Shown piece after piece: positions 35,268-44,768 of a stretch of 64,000 nt of DNA. The position numbers were made by a program, and so were the translations under genes. Location of the stretch: positions 52,238-116,237 of the forward strand of contig CAKZVK010000073.1 in the NCBI GenBank assembly GCA_937921825.1, in the 5' to 3' direction. Within the stretch, counting starts at the first letter, position 1, and each line of letters begins with the position of its first letter. The notes under the pieces are model-generated. The model was not told the DNA's origin. It was given only the letters and a program-made list of their open reading frames with translations, and did not search any database. The DNA comes from an uncultured Saprospiraceae bacterium. GTDB taxonomy: Bacteria; Bacteroidota; Bacteroidia; Chitinophagales; Saprospiraceae.

Positions 35268-37741
35268 TGAACAGAATTACCCAGTTAATGAAAAAAGCGA
35301 TTTTATTCTTTCTGATTCTTGCATGTGTAGCTCCTAATCTTGAAGCGCAAACACTAAAGGCGTTTCTCACTGCTGCTGAAGAGGCGACACAGGATAAAGA
35401 CTTCTACAATGCCCTCTACTACTACCAAGAGGCGACAGAGTTCGATACCACTAATCTTGAAATCAGAAATAAGTACGGTCTATCTGCGCAAGCATTTAAT
35501 GCTTTCACGATTGCAGAGCGAGAATATCAATTCATCGTAGATAACGATGAGAGCAATACCTACCCACTAGCAACTTACCACTTAGGTACAGTGCAGCAGA
35601 AAATGGGCAGTTACGATGATGCAAAAAGAAATTTTGAACTATTCTTATCTGAAACAGAAGGAGAACAATTCGAGATGGAAAGAATGCGTGCAGAAAAGGA
35701 AATAGAGGCAATAGAGTGGGCTATAGAGAATCAGGAAAATCCAGTCCAAGGAATAGAAGTTTCACATCTAGAAAATGGTGTCAATACACCTTATTCAGAT
35801 TTTGGAGCAGTAAAGAAGAATGATGAATTATATTTTTCCTCTCTGAGGTTCGATCAAAAAGATCAGAGCAATACCAAGAAACTATACAGCAAGATTCTCA
35901 CTGAAGGAGATGTTGATTCCATGACAATGGACGCAGATCAAGATAACAACAGATCTAATGAGGCTGGAGAAAAAGAAAGTGCCAACTATACACATGAAGC
36001 TCATACAAGTTTCACTAAAGATGGCTCCAGAATGTACTATACCTTGTGTGAGTATCTAAATTCGCTAGATATCAGATGTGATATTTATGTTAGAGATGTG
36101 ATGGATGGGAACACCTCAAAGAAAGGCACTAAACTTCCAACACAAATCAATAACACCGCTAGCACAAATACACAACCTAATATTGCCTACGATATCGATG
36201 GCAATGAAATCCTATACTTCGTATCAGATAGAGAGGGAGGAAAAGGTGGCTTAGACATTTGGTATAGCAGGGTAAATAACAATGAATACTCAGAACCAAT
36301 AAATCTTGATGTTGCAAATACAACATCGAATGAAGTAACTCCATTTTTTCACTCCAATTCCAATACTCTCTACTTTAGCTCTGATGGATATATGGGGATG
36401 GGAGGATACGATATCTTCGAGACTGTTATGGTGGAAGATGAGTTTACAACGCCTGTAAATCTAAGAGCCCCTAGGAATACCAGCTTTAATGATCTTTATT
36501 ACACCTTAAATGATGAAGGTACCGAAGCCTATTTTTCATCGAATAGAGTGGGGTCTTTATATCTAGAAGAAGGCTTCGAAGCTTGTTGCTATGATATCTA
36601 CAAAGCAGACATAGAGGAGATAGAGGTGGATTATAATGCCATTACCTTCGATGGCTTGACGCAAGAAGACTTACTCGGTGCACGAGTGAGGATCTTTGAC
36701 GCAGTCACTGGAGAGCTTCTTCATGAGCAGCTTAATGATCTGGGTAATGACCACCAGTTTAAACTTAAGTGCGGCAAACAGTATACAATAATCACAGACG
36801 CTGCTGGTTACGAGTCAGACACTACTAGCTTGAACTTAAAGCAATGCGACAAACCAATAACGAAGAAATTATACTTATCACCAATAGAAGGAAGACTAGA
36901 TGTTCTAACATTCTTTGAAAACGAAGAGACTGCTCTTAATGGTGCAACAGTGACACTGTACAACTTATCTGACCCTGACGCCGCTCCGATAGTCATTACG
37001 GATCTGGATAAAAACCTTTCACAGTTTGACATTATAGGAGGAAGAGAGTATAAAATAGTCGCAGAGAAAAAAGGCTACCAGACTAAAGAAATAACATTCA
37101 AAGCTATAGACTTCAATAATGGTGTATTAACTAAGAAAATAATCTTTGATAAGACAGTTATTAACCTTAATGAATACCTGCCAGTAGCTGTCTATTTCGA
37201 TAACGACAGACCTGATCAGCGTACTAGAACTTTATACACTGCAAAGTCTTACTCAGATACTTATTACCCCTACATAGAAAAGCAGCAAGAGTTTAAAACA
37301 AAGTACACTGCTAACATGAGAGGTGATACTAAATCTAATGCTGAGTATGAAATCGACAATTTCTTTGATGTAGAGGTAAAGGGCGGTTATCAGAGAATGC
37401 GATTGTTCATGGACAAACTTGTTGAAAGACTGCAAATGGGAGAGATCATTGAGCTTTCTCTCAAGGGTTTCGCCAGTCCAAAAGCAGCTAACAAATACAA
37501 CCTAGCCTTAGGGCAAAGAAGAATATGGACTCTTAAGAATGAGTTATTGACGCATGGTGGAGGAATACTGAAGCCATTCGTAGATTCAGGCAAACTACAA
37601 GTATTAGAAATTTCTTACGGTGAGGAAGCATCGCCAAAGGATATTTCAGACTCTTATAGCAATAGAAGGCTTTCTGTATACAGCGTCGAAGCTTCTAAGC
37701 AACGAAAGGCTGAAATAGTAAGAATAAGAGTAATTAATTAG
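35267..37741 (+). CDS. PorE-like protein: TPR, PD40 propeller, carboxypeptidase-regulatory and OmpA domains
   Basis: A protein of about 824 residues. The ATG at 35267 overlaps the porP stop (TAATG); the ATG at 35288 is an alternative that begins directly with the signal peptide (MKKAILFFLILACVAPNLEA). TPR-like helices (about 30-145) are followed by a WD40-like PD40 propeller (about 160-460; LYFSSDGYMGMGGYDIFETV), one or two CarboxypepD_reg-like modules (475-620) and an OmpA-like domain (from about 638; GFASPKAANKYNLALGQRRI, later SNRRLSVYS). This is the order of PorE/SprE-type T9SS components, which bind peptidoglycan through the OmpA domain and link the outer-membrane machine to the cell wall. 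Its place between a PorP-like and a type B cargo gene suggests a dedicated set. Confidence 0.92.
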   Translation: MNRITQLMKKAILFFLILACVAPNLEAQTLKAFLTAAEEATQDKDFYNALYYYQEATEFDTTNLEIRNKYGLSAQAFNAFTIAEREYQFIVDNDESNTYPLATYHLGTVQQKMGSYDDAKRNFELFLSETEGEQFEMERMRAEKEIEAIEWAIENQENPVQGIEVSHLENGVNTPYSDFGAVKKNDELYFSSLRFDQKDQSNTKKLYSKILTEGDVDSMTMDADQDNNRSNEAGEKESANYTHEAHTSFTKDGSRMYYTLCEYLNSLDIRCDIYVRDVMDGNTSKKGTKLPTQINNTASTNTQPNIAYDIDGNEILYFVSDREGGKGGLDIWYSRVNNNEYSEPINLDVANTTSNEVTPFFHSNSNTLYFSSDGYMGMGGYDIFETVMVEDEFTTPVNLRAPRNTSFNDLYYTLNDEGTEAYFSSNRVGSLYLEEGFEACCYDIYKADIEEIEVDYNAITFDGLTQEDLLGARVRIFDAVTGELLHEQLNDLGNDHQFKLKCGKQYTIITDAAGYESDTTSLNLKQCDKPITKKLYLSPIEGRLDVLTFFENEETALNGATVTLYNLSDPDAAPIVITDLDKNLSQFDIIGGREYKIVAEKKGYQTKEITFKAIDFNNGVLTKKIIFDKTVINLNEYLPVAVYFDNDRPDQRTRTLYTAKSYSDTYYPYIEKQQEFKTKYTANMRGDTKSNAEYEIDNFFDVEVKGGYQRMRLFMDKLVERLQMGEIIELSLKGFASPKAANKYNLALGQRRIWTLKNELLTHGGGILKPFVDSGKLQVLEISYGEEASPKDISDSYSNRRLSVYSVEASKQRKAEIVRIRVIN

Positions 37742-37774
37742 AAGATTTTCATTGACTTGGATAAAGTATAGAAT

Positions 37775-40700
37775 ATGTCTATTCTAAAAAAAATAAACAT
37801 CTTTTTCAGTTTGATAATGGCCTTTTTGCTATTTCCAGCAAGCACTAATGCTACACATATTGTTGGAGGTGACATGACTTACCGCTGCCTAGGTGGAGAC
37901 CAATATGAGATCACGCTGACAGTAAGAAGGGACTGCTTCAATGCAGACCCAGAGGCAATATTTGATGACCCCGCAACCTTAGGGATTTTCGATTATGCAG
38001 GTAATCTTCAAGTCGGACTAGGTCAGCTAGGAAGAACCTATGTAAAACCAACCTCAATAACTACTATAAATCACTCAATAGTAGAGGAATGTAGGGTAGC
38101 AGATCCTGGCTCGATATGTGTCGAAGAGGCCATCTACAGAGATACTATCCATCTTCCGTATAACAAGAGAGGGTACTTTGTTGCTTACCAAAGATGCTGT
38201 AGAAATATCTTGTTGAACAATATAGAATCTCCATTAGAAACTGGAGCAACATACTTTGTGGAAATATTAGCGAATGCCGCACTTGAATGCAATAGCCAAC
38301 CAGTCTACAAAGAGTGGTCTGACATATACATCTGTATAAATGAGCCTTTCAGTTTTGATCATTCAGCAATAGACCCAGATGGTGATGAAATAGTCTATAA
38401 ATTATGTAATCCTAAGCAAGGAGCAACTATAGACAACCCATTACCGCATCTACCATCAAGGCCTCCTTACAGTGATGTGATTATAAGCTCAGGATATTCT
38501 ATTGATAACTTCTTTGGAGGTGGTGATGCACTCTCTATAGATCCAAATACTGGTGTTCTTACCGCGACACCTGGGATAACAGGTACTTTCTTGGTTGGAG
38601 TATGCATGGAAGAATATAGAAATGGAGAATTAATCTCAATAGTCAGAAGAGATTTCGAAGTGAATGTACTAGCATGTACTACACCAATAACTCTTGACTG
38701 CGAAATAAATACAGGTTCATTGTGTAATGGCAATAACACCGTGAGCATGACAAGTCAGGTAGCAGGTGCTGGTTCATTCCAGTGGTTCTTTGATTATCCT
38801 AATACTGATCCTGCTTTTACAAGCACTGCTGCTAATCCCACGTTCACTTATCCTAGTCCGGGAACTTATACTATAAGATTGGAAGCTACAAGAGGAGCAG
38901 ATGGCTGTACAGTAGGAAAAGAAACAGTAGTTACAATAGGTGGTGTTGCCCCAAAAGCAGAGTTTACCGCAATACCTTTGAGTTGTAATGGAGATCAGGT
39001 AACTGTTCAGTTTAATGATTCTACCATCGGAGGCAATAGCACTTATACGCAAAGCTGGGACATAAATGGCATGACTTTCAATTCTAGTCCCTTTGTGATG
39101 GTATTCGATAGAGATCAAACAATAACAGTAAACTACTCAATAGTAACAGCAGAAGGCTGTGAGAGCCTACAGAATCAAGCTGTAAATCTTGAGGATTTAA
39201 TCAATTCGCCTTACTTCGAAGTCAATCTGGTAGCTTGCGCTCCTGGAGCTAATACTATAGAACTAATCAATCCATCAGGCGCTCCTACAACTTGGACAGT
39301 CATAGATGGAATAGGAACACCAATAACACTAACAGGTAGTACGGTGTCAACAACTATCAGTTCATCAAATTTTGAAGTTACAATGGCTAGTGATAATGGC
39401 TGCAACGTAGCTCCGATAACTGAATCATATAATATAAATGACTTCTTAGATGCGGCAATAGATGTACAGCTTATCTCGTGCTCGCCCAATGGCAACACTT
39501 ACAGCTTTACAAATACCACTAACGCCAATGCACAGTGGGTTATTCAAGATGGTGGCAACACCATGAATTTTTCAGGTAATTTCTTTACAGCAGTGATTAA
39601 TTCACCTAACTTTTCAGTAACTACTACTTTTGACAATAGTTGTTATGGTTCTATTACCAATAACTACAATCAGAATTCTTTCTTACAGCCTGATTTTGAT
39701 GTGGAACTAGTGACTTGTACTGACAATGGTACAATCTTCAACTTCATCAATCCTGCTGGGACTGTAGCCGATTGGACCATAGTGGATGGGAATACAACTA
39801 CTACGCAGACAGGTCATATTATATCAGGTACTATTACCAGTGACCTCTTCACAGTGACTATTGACTTAGACAACGGCTGCTCTGGACCTTATTCTGAGAC
39901 TTTCAGTGTAGAACAGTTCAAAGTACCACCTGTCGCTGAGTTTAGCGTCGTTCCAGTAAATTGTACAGGAGATCAAGTCACTGTAAGATTTATTAATCAG
40001 ACAATTTCTAATGTCAACTATACGCAGTTATGGACTATAGAGGGGAACTCCTTTACCAGTAGTCCTTTCGAACTAACTTTTGATAGGGATCAGACTATAA
40101 CTGTAGATTATGAAATAAATACTACCAGCGGTTGTGGCAAAAGTCTCCAGAACCAAGCAATAAACTTAGAAGACCTGATTAACTCTCCTTATTTTGAGGT
40201 AGACCTATTGTCTTGTGATGCTTCTGGAACATTAATCTCACTTGTTAATCCATCTGGCAATCCTACTACTTGGACAATTACAGATGGTAGCAATGCCCCA
40301 ATAAACATTTCAGGTTCTAGTATAACGACTACGATAAGCTCTCAGAGTTTTGTTATTTCTATGACAGATAACAATGGATGTAATGCAGGTCCGATTTCTC
40401 AGACCTTTAACCTGAATGACTTTTTCGATAGCGCAGTAGAAGTTCAGCTAGTCTCTTGTCTGCCAACAGGCAACATATATAGCTTTACAAATTATACTAA
40501 TGCCAATGCTAGCTGGACTATAACTGGTAGTAATGGTACACAAACATTTACAGGTGATTATTTCACAACTTTGATCAGTGGATCATCATTTACTGTGACG
40601 ACTGAATTTGATAATAGTTGCTATAATACAATTACGAATACATACAATGCAGATAGTTTCTTACAACCAAACTTTGATGTAGAACTCGTAGCTTGTACAG

Positions 40701-43700
40701 CAAACGGCACTATATTTAATTTTGTAAATTCCTCTGGGACAGTTGCTAACTGGACTATTGTAGATGGAGCTAATACGAGTACCGATGTTGGTCATATTGT
40801 TTCTGGTATTATTACAAGCAACACCTTCACAGTGACCATGGACTTAGACAATGGTTGTTCAGGTCCATACACAGAGACCTTTAATCTAGATGACTTACTA
40901 CCAGGACTTAGTATCGCTAACAATTTATCGGGTGACTGTATTGCTCCTACAGGTGAGACGATTTCCTTGAGTCCTCAATATACAGGTATCAATACCAGTG
41001 CTGCACTAAGCTACCAATGGACTTACCAAGTCGCAGGAGCTCCAGTACAGACTTCTAATAATCCTACTGTAGCAATAACAGTTCTGCCAGGCCAACAAGT
41101 AGAGGCCAGCTTGACTGTCAATTTTGCTAATGGTTGTAGTGCTTCTGGCTCAACAGCATTCACAGTATCAGGAGGATCAGGCGGCGATGTATCTATCACC
41201 AATGATGTTAATGGACCATGTATCGCTTCTGGAGGACAGACTGTGACTTTCTCAGCAACTACTAACGGAACTGTAAGCACTTATAGCTGGACCTATACTG
41301 TCTCAGGACAAGCAACGCAGAATGCTTCAGGACAATCTATAGCTGTTACTGTACTTCCAGGGCAGACTGTAAACAGTACTGTGACTGTCACTTCTACAGA
41401 TGGTTGTGTAGCAACTGCTACTAATACTTTCTTAGCAGATACTGCTCCGACTCCAGATATTAGAGTAGACGAAGATTGTAGCAATCCAGACGAGACAGTT
41501 GTCACTCTAACTGATGTGACAAACTCAGGAGGACTTACTGTGGACTTATATACTTGGACAGTAGGTGGTGTCGCAGTTTCTAATACATCAACTGTAACTT
41601 TCTCAGTAATAGATGCACCTGTGAATGTAAGCTTACTAGTAAGCTACACTAATGGCTGTAGATCGTCTTACAATAATACATTCAACCCAGAAGATTATAC
41701 ACCAACTTTAGACTACACTACTGAAGCTATAGAATGTATAGATGACATGGTTGTAGTAGAGATTACTTATACCGGTTTTACGCCAGAATGTATGGATATC
41801 TCTATGATAGAATGGACGATAAATGGTATGCAATATACTGGACCAGTAGTACAAGTGACTCTTCCTATCAATGCAACCATTGATGTTGGACTGACTGTAA
41901 CCTTTACTAATGGGCAGGTAGTCACAGCAACTGACCCAGGTCTTACAACAATAAACACAGGTGACTTAATAAACAATGTAACTGTTGATATCCAGAACAA
42001 TCAACCAGGAGGCTGTAGTGATTCTCTAGATTTAGAAATAGTGAATCCTGTTCCTGGTGGAGATTATACTTGGTCGACTGATCCAGACTTTACAAATGTA
42101 ATCGGAACAGGTACTACTTTCATGGGTTCAGATATAGATGGATTTACTGGGACGATTTACACCATGCTAAATGATCCAAGTAACTGTACTTATGGAACTG
42201 GTCAGATCACTCCAATAACAAACTTTATCAACCTAGATTACGACAGACCATTCATAATCTGTGCGGGTGACACTGCAGAATTTTCTGTTCAGAACTTAGA
42301 TCCTAATCAGACATTGACATATTTATGGAAAGATGAAAACGGCTTTATCGTAGAAGGTGGAGATACAGCCTCACCAGTAATTGGAATTCCTACGGATCAA
42401 ACCGATGATTTCTTCATGGTCTTATGCACTGAAAACAACTTTGGTTGTACTAGTGCGGATACAATATCATTTATGATTAGTGATCCGACTGAGACTTTGG
42501 ACTTCTCATGGGTTACAGATAGCTGTGGATCTCTGACTGTGATTTTTGATTCAGGCAATGACTTCGGCCCAGGTAACACTATGTGGGACTTCGGTGATGG
42601 AAATACTTCTAATGAGGAAGACCCAACCCATACCTATGAGATGGAGGGCACTTACCTTGTAACCCTTTCTAATGAATCGGCAGTATGTGCTGGTGACAGC
42701 ATTTCTCAAGAGATCACTCTACCAGATCTGCCTACTATAGTCTTACCTTCCGATACAATTATGTATGGCCCTACAGGACCAGCGACTGTGACAGCAGACA
42801 CTTCGGAAGGAGACGATGCCGTGACTTGGTGCTTACCTGATACTACAATAATGGGTAATCCTTTAGTCTACGAGCCAGAGCAAGATACCGTACTGGCTAT
42901 AGCGAAAGTAGTAGACGAAAACGGTTGTACAAATCAAGATAGCACTATACTTATAAGGATGTTTGCTCTGCCACCATCAATCATGACAGATGCTCCTGAC
43001 AGAGTCTGTGCAATGGATACTTTCATGCTAGGTCTTGATTTTGAAGGTGATGTAGATGATTTCGCTTTTGTATGGTCTCCTGAAGGATGTATCCTTTCTG
43101 GTGGAGATACACCGACACCTACTGCTACGGCTAGTGAGACTAAAGACTTCACTGTATTGATGACGCATATAGCTACAGGGATAGATACTCTTATCACTGT
43201 GAATGTAGATGTGGATAATCCACAAGTATCGATCTTCCCAGATAATGGCCATCCTGATCAAGCTGGACAACCAATGGTATGTCTAGGTAGTGAAATAAAC
43301 TTAGCGGCAGAGCCATCTGATCCAGATTGCGAATATGAATGGAGTACAGGTGAGAATGGAACAGATATCACTGTCTCTCCAGAAGAGAATACTACTTATA
43401 CACTGAAATGTACTACAAGCATAGGTTGTGAGAGTGAAACATCTTTAGATATAGAAGTTGTTCCACCGACTTGTGGGACTGAAGATGTATTCGTTCCTAA
43501 TGCTTTCTCTCCGAATGGAGATGGGGTAAACGATGAGCTCCTAGTCAGAAGTAAGTTTATCAAAGAAATGGAATTCTTTGTGACTAACAGATGGGGACAA
43601 GAGGTATGGAGAACAGAAAACCAAGAAGAGGGTTGGAATGGCGTCTTTGATGGAAAAGAACTGGCACCTGACGTCTATGCTTACTGCCTCAAAGTAGTCT

Positions 43701-43753
43701 GTGTCAATGATGCTTCATATACAGTATCTGGAAATGTTTCCATACTAAAGTAA
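37775..43753 (+). CDS. Giant T9SS type B surface protein with duplicated repeat block, 1992 aa
   Basis: A signal peptide (about 1-26, ending TNATHI) precedes a conserved N-terminal domain (27-310; HIVGGDMTYRCLGGDQYEIT) seen at the start of many type B cargo proteins, then a PKD domain (about 320-390). Residues 393-718 and 719-1042 are two copies of one block. Each holds a PKD-like lead and three units of about 80 residues starting FEVNLVAC, IDVQLISC and FDVELVTC. More Ig/PKD-like modules follow, including MWDFGDGNTSNEEDPTHTYE near 1600. The tail (about 1905-1992) is a gliding-motility-type (type B) T9SS sorting domain: FVPNAFSPNGDGVNDELLV, RWGQEVWRT, GWNGVFDGKELAPDVYAY. It is third in the porP-porE operon (33 nt gap). 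Probably a cell-surface adhesin. Confidence 0.93.
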   Translation: MSILKKINIFFSLIMAFLLFPASTNATHIVGGDMTYRCLGGDQYEITLTVRRDCFNADPEAIFDDPATLGIFDYAGNLQVGLGQLGRTYVKPTSITTINHSIVEECRVADPGSICVEEAIYRDTIHLPYNKRGYFVAYQRCCRNILLNNIESPLETGATYFVEILANAALECNSQPVYKEWSDIYICINEPFSFDHSAIDPDGDEIVYKLCNPKQGATIDNPLPHLPSRPPYSDVIISSGYSIDNFFGGGDALSIDPNTGVLTATPGITGTFLVGVCMEEYRNGELISIVRRDFEVNVLACTTPITLDCEINTGSLCNGNNTVSMTSQVAGAGSFQWFFDYPNTDPAFTSTAANPTFTYPSPGTYTIRLEATRGADGCTVGKETVVTIGGVAPKAEFTAIPLSCNGDQVTVQFNDSTIGGNSTYTQSWDINGMTFNSSPFVMVFDRDQTITVNYSIVTAEGCESLQNQAVNLEDLINSPYFEVNLVACAPGANTIELINPSGAPTTWTVIDGIGTPITLTGSTVSTTISSSNFEVTMASDNGCNVAPITESYNINDFLDAAIDVQLISCSPNGNTYSFTNTTNANAQWVIQDGGNTMNFSGNFFTAVINSPNFSVTTTFDNSCYGSITNNYNQNSFLQPDFDVELVTCTDNGTIFNFINPAGTVADWTIVDGNTTTTQTGHIISGTITSDLFTVTIDLDNGCSGPYSETFSVEQFKVPPVAEFSVVPVNCTGDQVTVRFINQTISNVNYTQLWTIEGNSFTSSPFELTFDRDQTITVDYEINTTSGCGKSLQNQAINLEDLINSPYFEVDLLSCDASGTLISLVNPSGNPTTWTITDGSNAPINISGSSITTTISSQSFVISMTDNNGCNAGPISQTFNLNDFFDSAVEVQLVSCLPTGNIYSFTNYTNANASWTITGSNGTQTFTGDYFTTLISGSSFTVTTEFDNSCYNTITNTYNADSFLQPNFDVELVACTANGTIFNFVNSSGTVANWTIVDGANTSTDVGHIVSGIITSNTFTVTMDLDNGCSGPYTETFNLDDLLPGLSIANNLSGDCIAPTGETISLSPQYTGINTSAALSYQWTYQVAGAPVQTSNNPTVAITVLPGQQVEASLTVNFANGCSASGSTAFTVSGGSGGDVSITNDVNGPCIASGGQTVTFSATTNGTVSTYSWTYTVSGQATQNASGQSIAVTVLPGQTVNSTVTVTSTDGCVATATNTFLADTAPTPDIRVDEDCSNPDETVVTLTDVTNSGGLTVDLYTWTVGGVAVSNTSTVTFSVIDAPVNVSLLVSYTNGCRSSYNNTFNPEDYTPTLDYTTEAIECIDDMVVVEITYTGFTPECMDISMIEWTINGMQYTGPVVQVTLPINATIDVGLTVTFTNGQVVTATDPGLTTINTGDLINNVTVDIQNNQPGGCSDSLDLEIVNPVPGGDYTWSTDPDFTNVIGTGTTFMGSDIDGFTGTIYTMLNDPSNCTYGTGQITPITNFINLDYDRPFIICAGDTAEFSVQNLDPNQTLTYLWKDENGFIVEGGDTASPVIGIPTDQTDDFFMVLCTENNFGCTSADTISFMISDPTETLDFSWVTDSCGSLTVIFDSGNDFGPGNTMWDFGDGNTSNEEDPTHTYEMEGTYLVTLSNESAVCAGDSISQEITLPDLPTIVLPSDTIMYGPTGPATVTADTSEGDDAVTWCLPDTTIMGNPLVYEPEQDTVLAIAKVVDENGCTNQDSTILIRMFALPPSIMTDAPDRVCAMDTFMLGLDFEGDVDDFAFVWSPEGCILSGGDTPTPTATASETKDFTVLMTHIATGIDTLITVNVDVDNPQVSIFPDNGHPDQAGQPMVCLGSEINLAAEPSDPDCEYEWSTGENGTDITVSPEENTTYTLKCTTSIGCESETSLDIEVVPPTCGTEDVFVPNAFSPNGDGVNDELLVRSKFIKEMEFFVTNRWGQEVWRTENQEEGWNGVFDGKELAPDVYAYCLKVVCVNDASYTVSGNVSILK
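38951..39928 (+). repeat. First copy of the 326-residue coding duplication
   Basis: It codes residues 393-718 of the giant surface protein. The marker units FEVNLVAC (481), IDVQLISC (562) and FDVELVTC (641) are each found again exactly 326 residues later. The nucleotide sequences have drifted at many synonymous positions, so the duplication is not recent. Confidence 0.9.
39929..40900 (+). repeat. Second copy of the coding duplication
   Basis: It codes residues 719-1042. The matching units are FEVDLLSC (807), VEVQLVSC (888) and FDVELVAC (967). Phrases such as FDRDQTITV, NLEDLINSPYFEV and LDNGCSGPY are shared with the first copy. Confidence 0.9.
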
Positions 43754-43777
43754 GAGAGATAAAAAAAAAGAAAATAA

Positions 43778-43808
43778 AAAAAGCCAAGGCGATCTGCCTT
43801 GGCTTTTT
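43778..43808. terminator. Bidirectional terminator between the giant surface protein gene and yajC
   Basis: A perfect 13 bp stem (43778-43790 with 43796-43808) with a 5 nt loop, A-run before and T-run after. It lies between convergent genes. Confidence 0.9.
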
Positions 43809-43830
43809 CTTTTGGGGAGAATGTATAATC

Positions 43831-44139
43831 CTATTCAGAAGGACTATTCAGTTTCTCAGTAAGTTCTTTGGATATAGCTCCTTTGACTACTCTTATAAAG
43901 GTTTTCTGGTCTACCTGTAGTTGAATGACCTCATCTTCTATTTTATTGACACGACCGATGATGCCGCTAGTGGTGACCACTTCCTTGCCCTTTGTTAGTT
44001 CATTGCCAAAAGATTCTTGGGCCTTTTGCTTTTTGACTGAAGGTCTGATAAAGAAAAAATAGGCTATGGCGAAGAAAGAAAGTAGAAACGCCATATTTAT
44101 CACTCCGCCTATAGGAGCTTCACTTTGTAAAAATATCAT
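43831..44139 (-). CDS. yajC: Preprotein translocase subunit YajC
   Basis: Small single-pass inner-membrane protein of the SecDF-YajC complex, which assists Sec export. The ATG at 44139 gives MIFLQSEAPIGGVINMAFLL, matching the family; a frame start 14 codons upstream is less likely. One helix (about 13-34, ending YFFFIRP) is followed by the typical KKQKAQESFGNELTKGKEVV and TSGIIGRVNKIED stretch. It is about 102 residues long, which is normal. It is divergent from aroK with about 60 nt between. No secD/secF gene is adjacent. Confidence 0.93.
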   Translation of the reverse strand: MIFLQSEAPIGGVINMAFLLSFFAIAYFFFIRPSVKKQKAQESFGNELTKGKEVVTTSGIIGRVNKIEDEVIQLQVDQKTFIRVVKGAISKELTEKLNSPSE

Positions 44140-44200
44140 TGGTAATTTTTTAGCTGGATAAAAATACATTTCTATTCGCACATAGGTATATATTTAGGAA

Positions 44201-44728
44201 GTGCATTCATTTTCAGAACATAGAATCTACCTAATAGGCTACATGGGCTGCGGTAAATCCTCAGTAGCTAAGCAGCTCTCCAAGCAATTGGGCTTCTTAG
44301 AGCTAGATACTGACACAGCGATAGAGCAGCTTACTGGTCAGAGCATCCCAGAGCTCTTTGCTAATAAGGGTGAACAGAATTTCAGGGCCCAGGAAACCAG
44401 AATCACTAAATTTCTGAACAGCTTAGATAGGATCGTTGTAGCGACAGGAGGTGGACTACCTATCTATAACGATAATATGAACCACCTACTACGGACGGGC
44501 TTAACCATATACTTAGCTTGTGATGAAGAAACTCTAGCAGAGAGAATCCGTAAAGACCAGAGGGCAAGGCCCTTACATGCTAAAAGCAAGAATTTAGTAG
44601 CAGACATCACTCAAAGATTAAATTCAAGAAAACCAATCTACAATGAAGCACATCTAGTCATAGATGCTAATAACACAGTTCAGAACATTGTTGGCAACAT
44701 CATAGATAAGATCAAAGGCTCTAGATAG
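44201..44728 (+). CDS. aroK: Shikimate kinase
   Basis: Phosphorylates shikimate at the 3-hydroxyl with ATP, the fifth step toward chorismate and aromatic amino acids. The P-loop is GYMGCGKSSVAKQL; the shikimate-binding Asp is in LDTDTAIEQ, the Arg in FRAQE, and the glycine triplet in VVATGGGLP. A lid with RPLH follows. At 175 residues it is a standard size. The GTG at 44201 is the start; a short purine-rich stretch (AGGAA) just upstream is one of the few Shine-Dalgarno-like sites in the window. It is followed by the convergent subtilase gene with a weak TAGGC/GCCTA hairpin at the stop codon. Confidence 0.95.
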   Translation: MHSFSEHRIYLIGYMGCGKSSVAKQLSKQLGFLELDTDTAIEQLTGQSIPELFANKGEQNFRAQETRITKFLNSLDRIVVATGGGLPIYNDNMNHLLRTGLTIYLACDEETLAERIRKDQRARPLHAKSKNLVADITQRLNSRKPIYNEAHLVIDANNTVQNIVGNIIDKIKGSR

Positions 44729-44768
44729 GCGTCTGCCTAGTACTTAGTTCTAGTTTTGGGGTTGAATC

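Noticed and set aside
39211..39498. Various 60-115 codon minus-strand frames inside the giant surface protein gene
   Set aside because: They lie wholly inside a well-supported coding frame and show no domain, signal peptide or composition of their own.
38951..40900. The duplicated block as a mobile or recent repeat
   Set aside because: The copies differ at many synonymous positions and have no terminal repeats; it is an old in-frame duplication.
44726..44739. TAGGC/GCCTA hairpin at the aroK stop as a terminator
   Set aside because: The stem is only 5 bp and no T-run follows; it may be chance.
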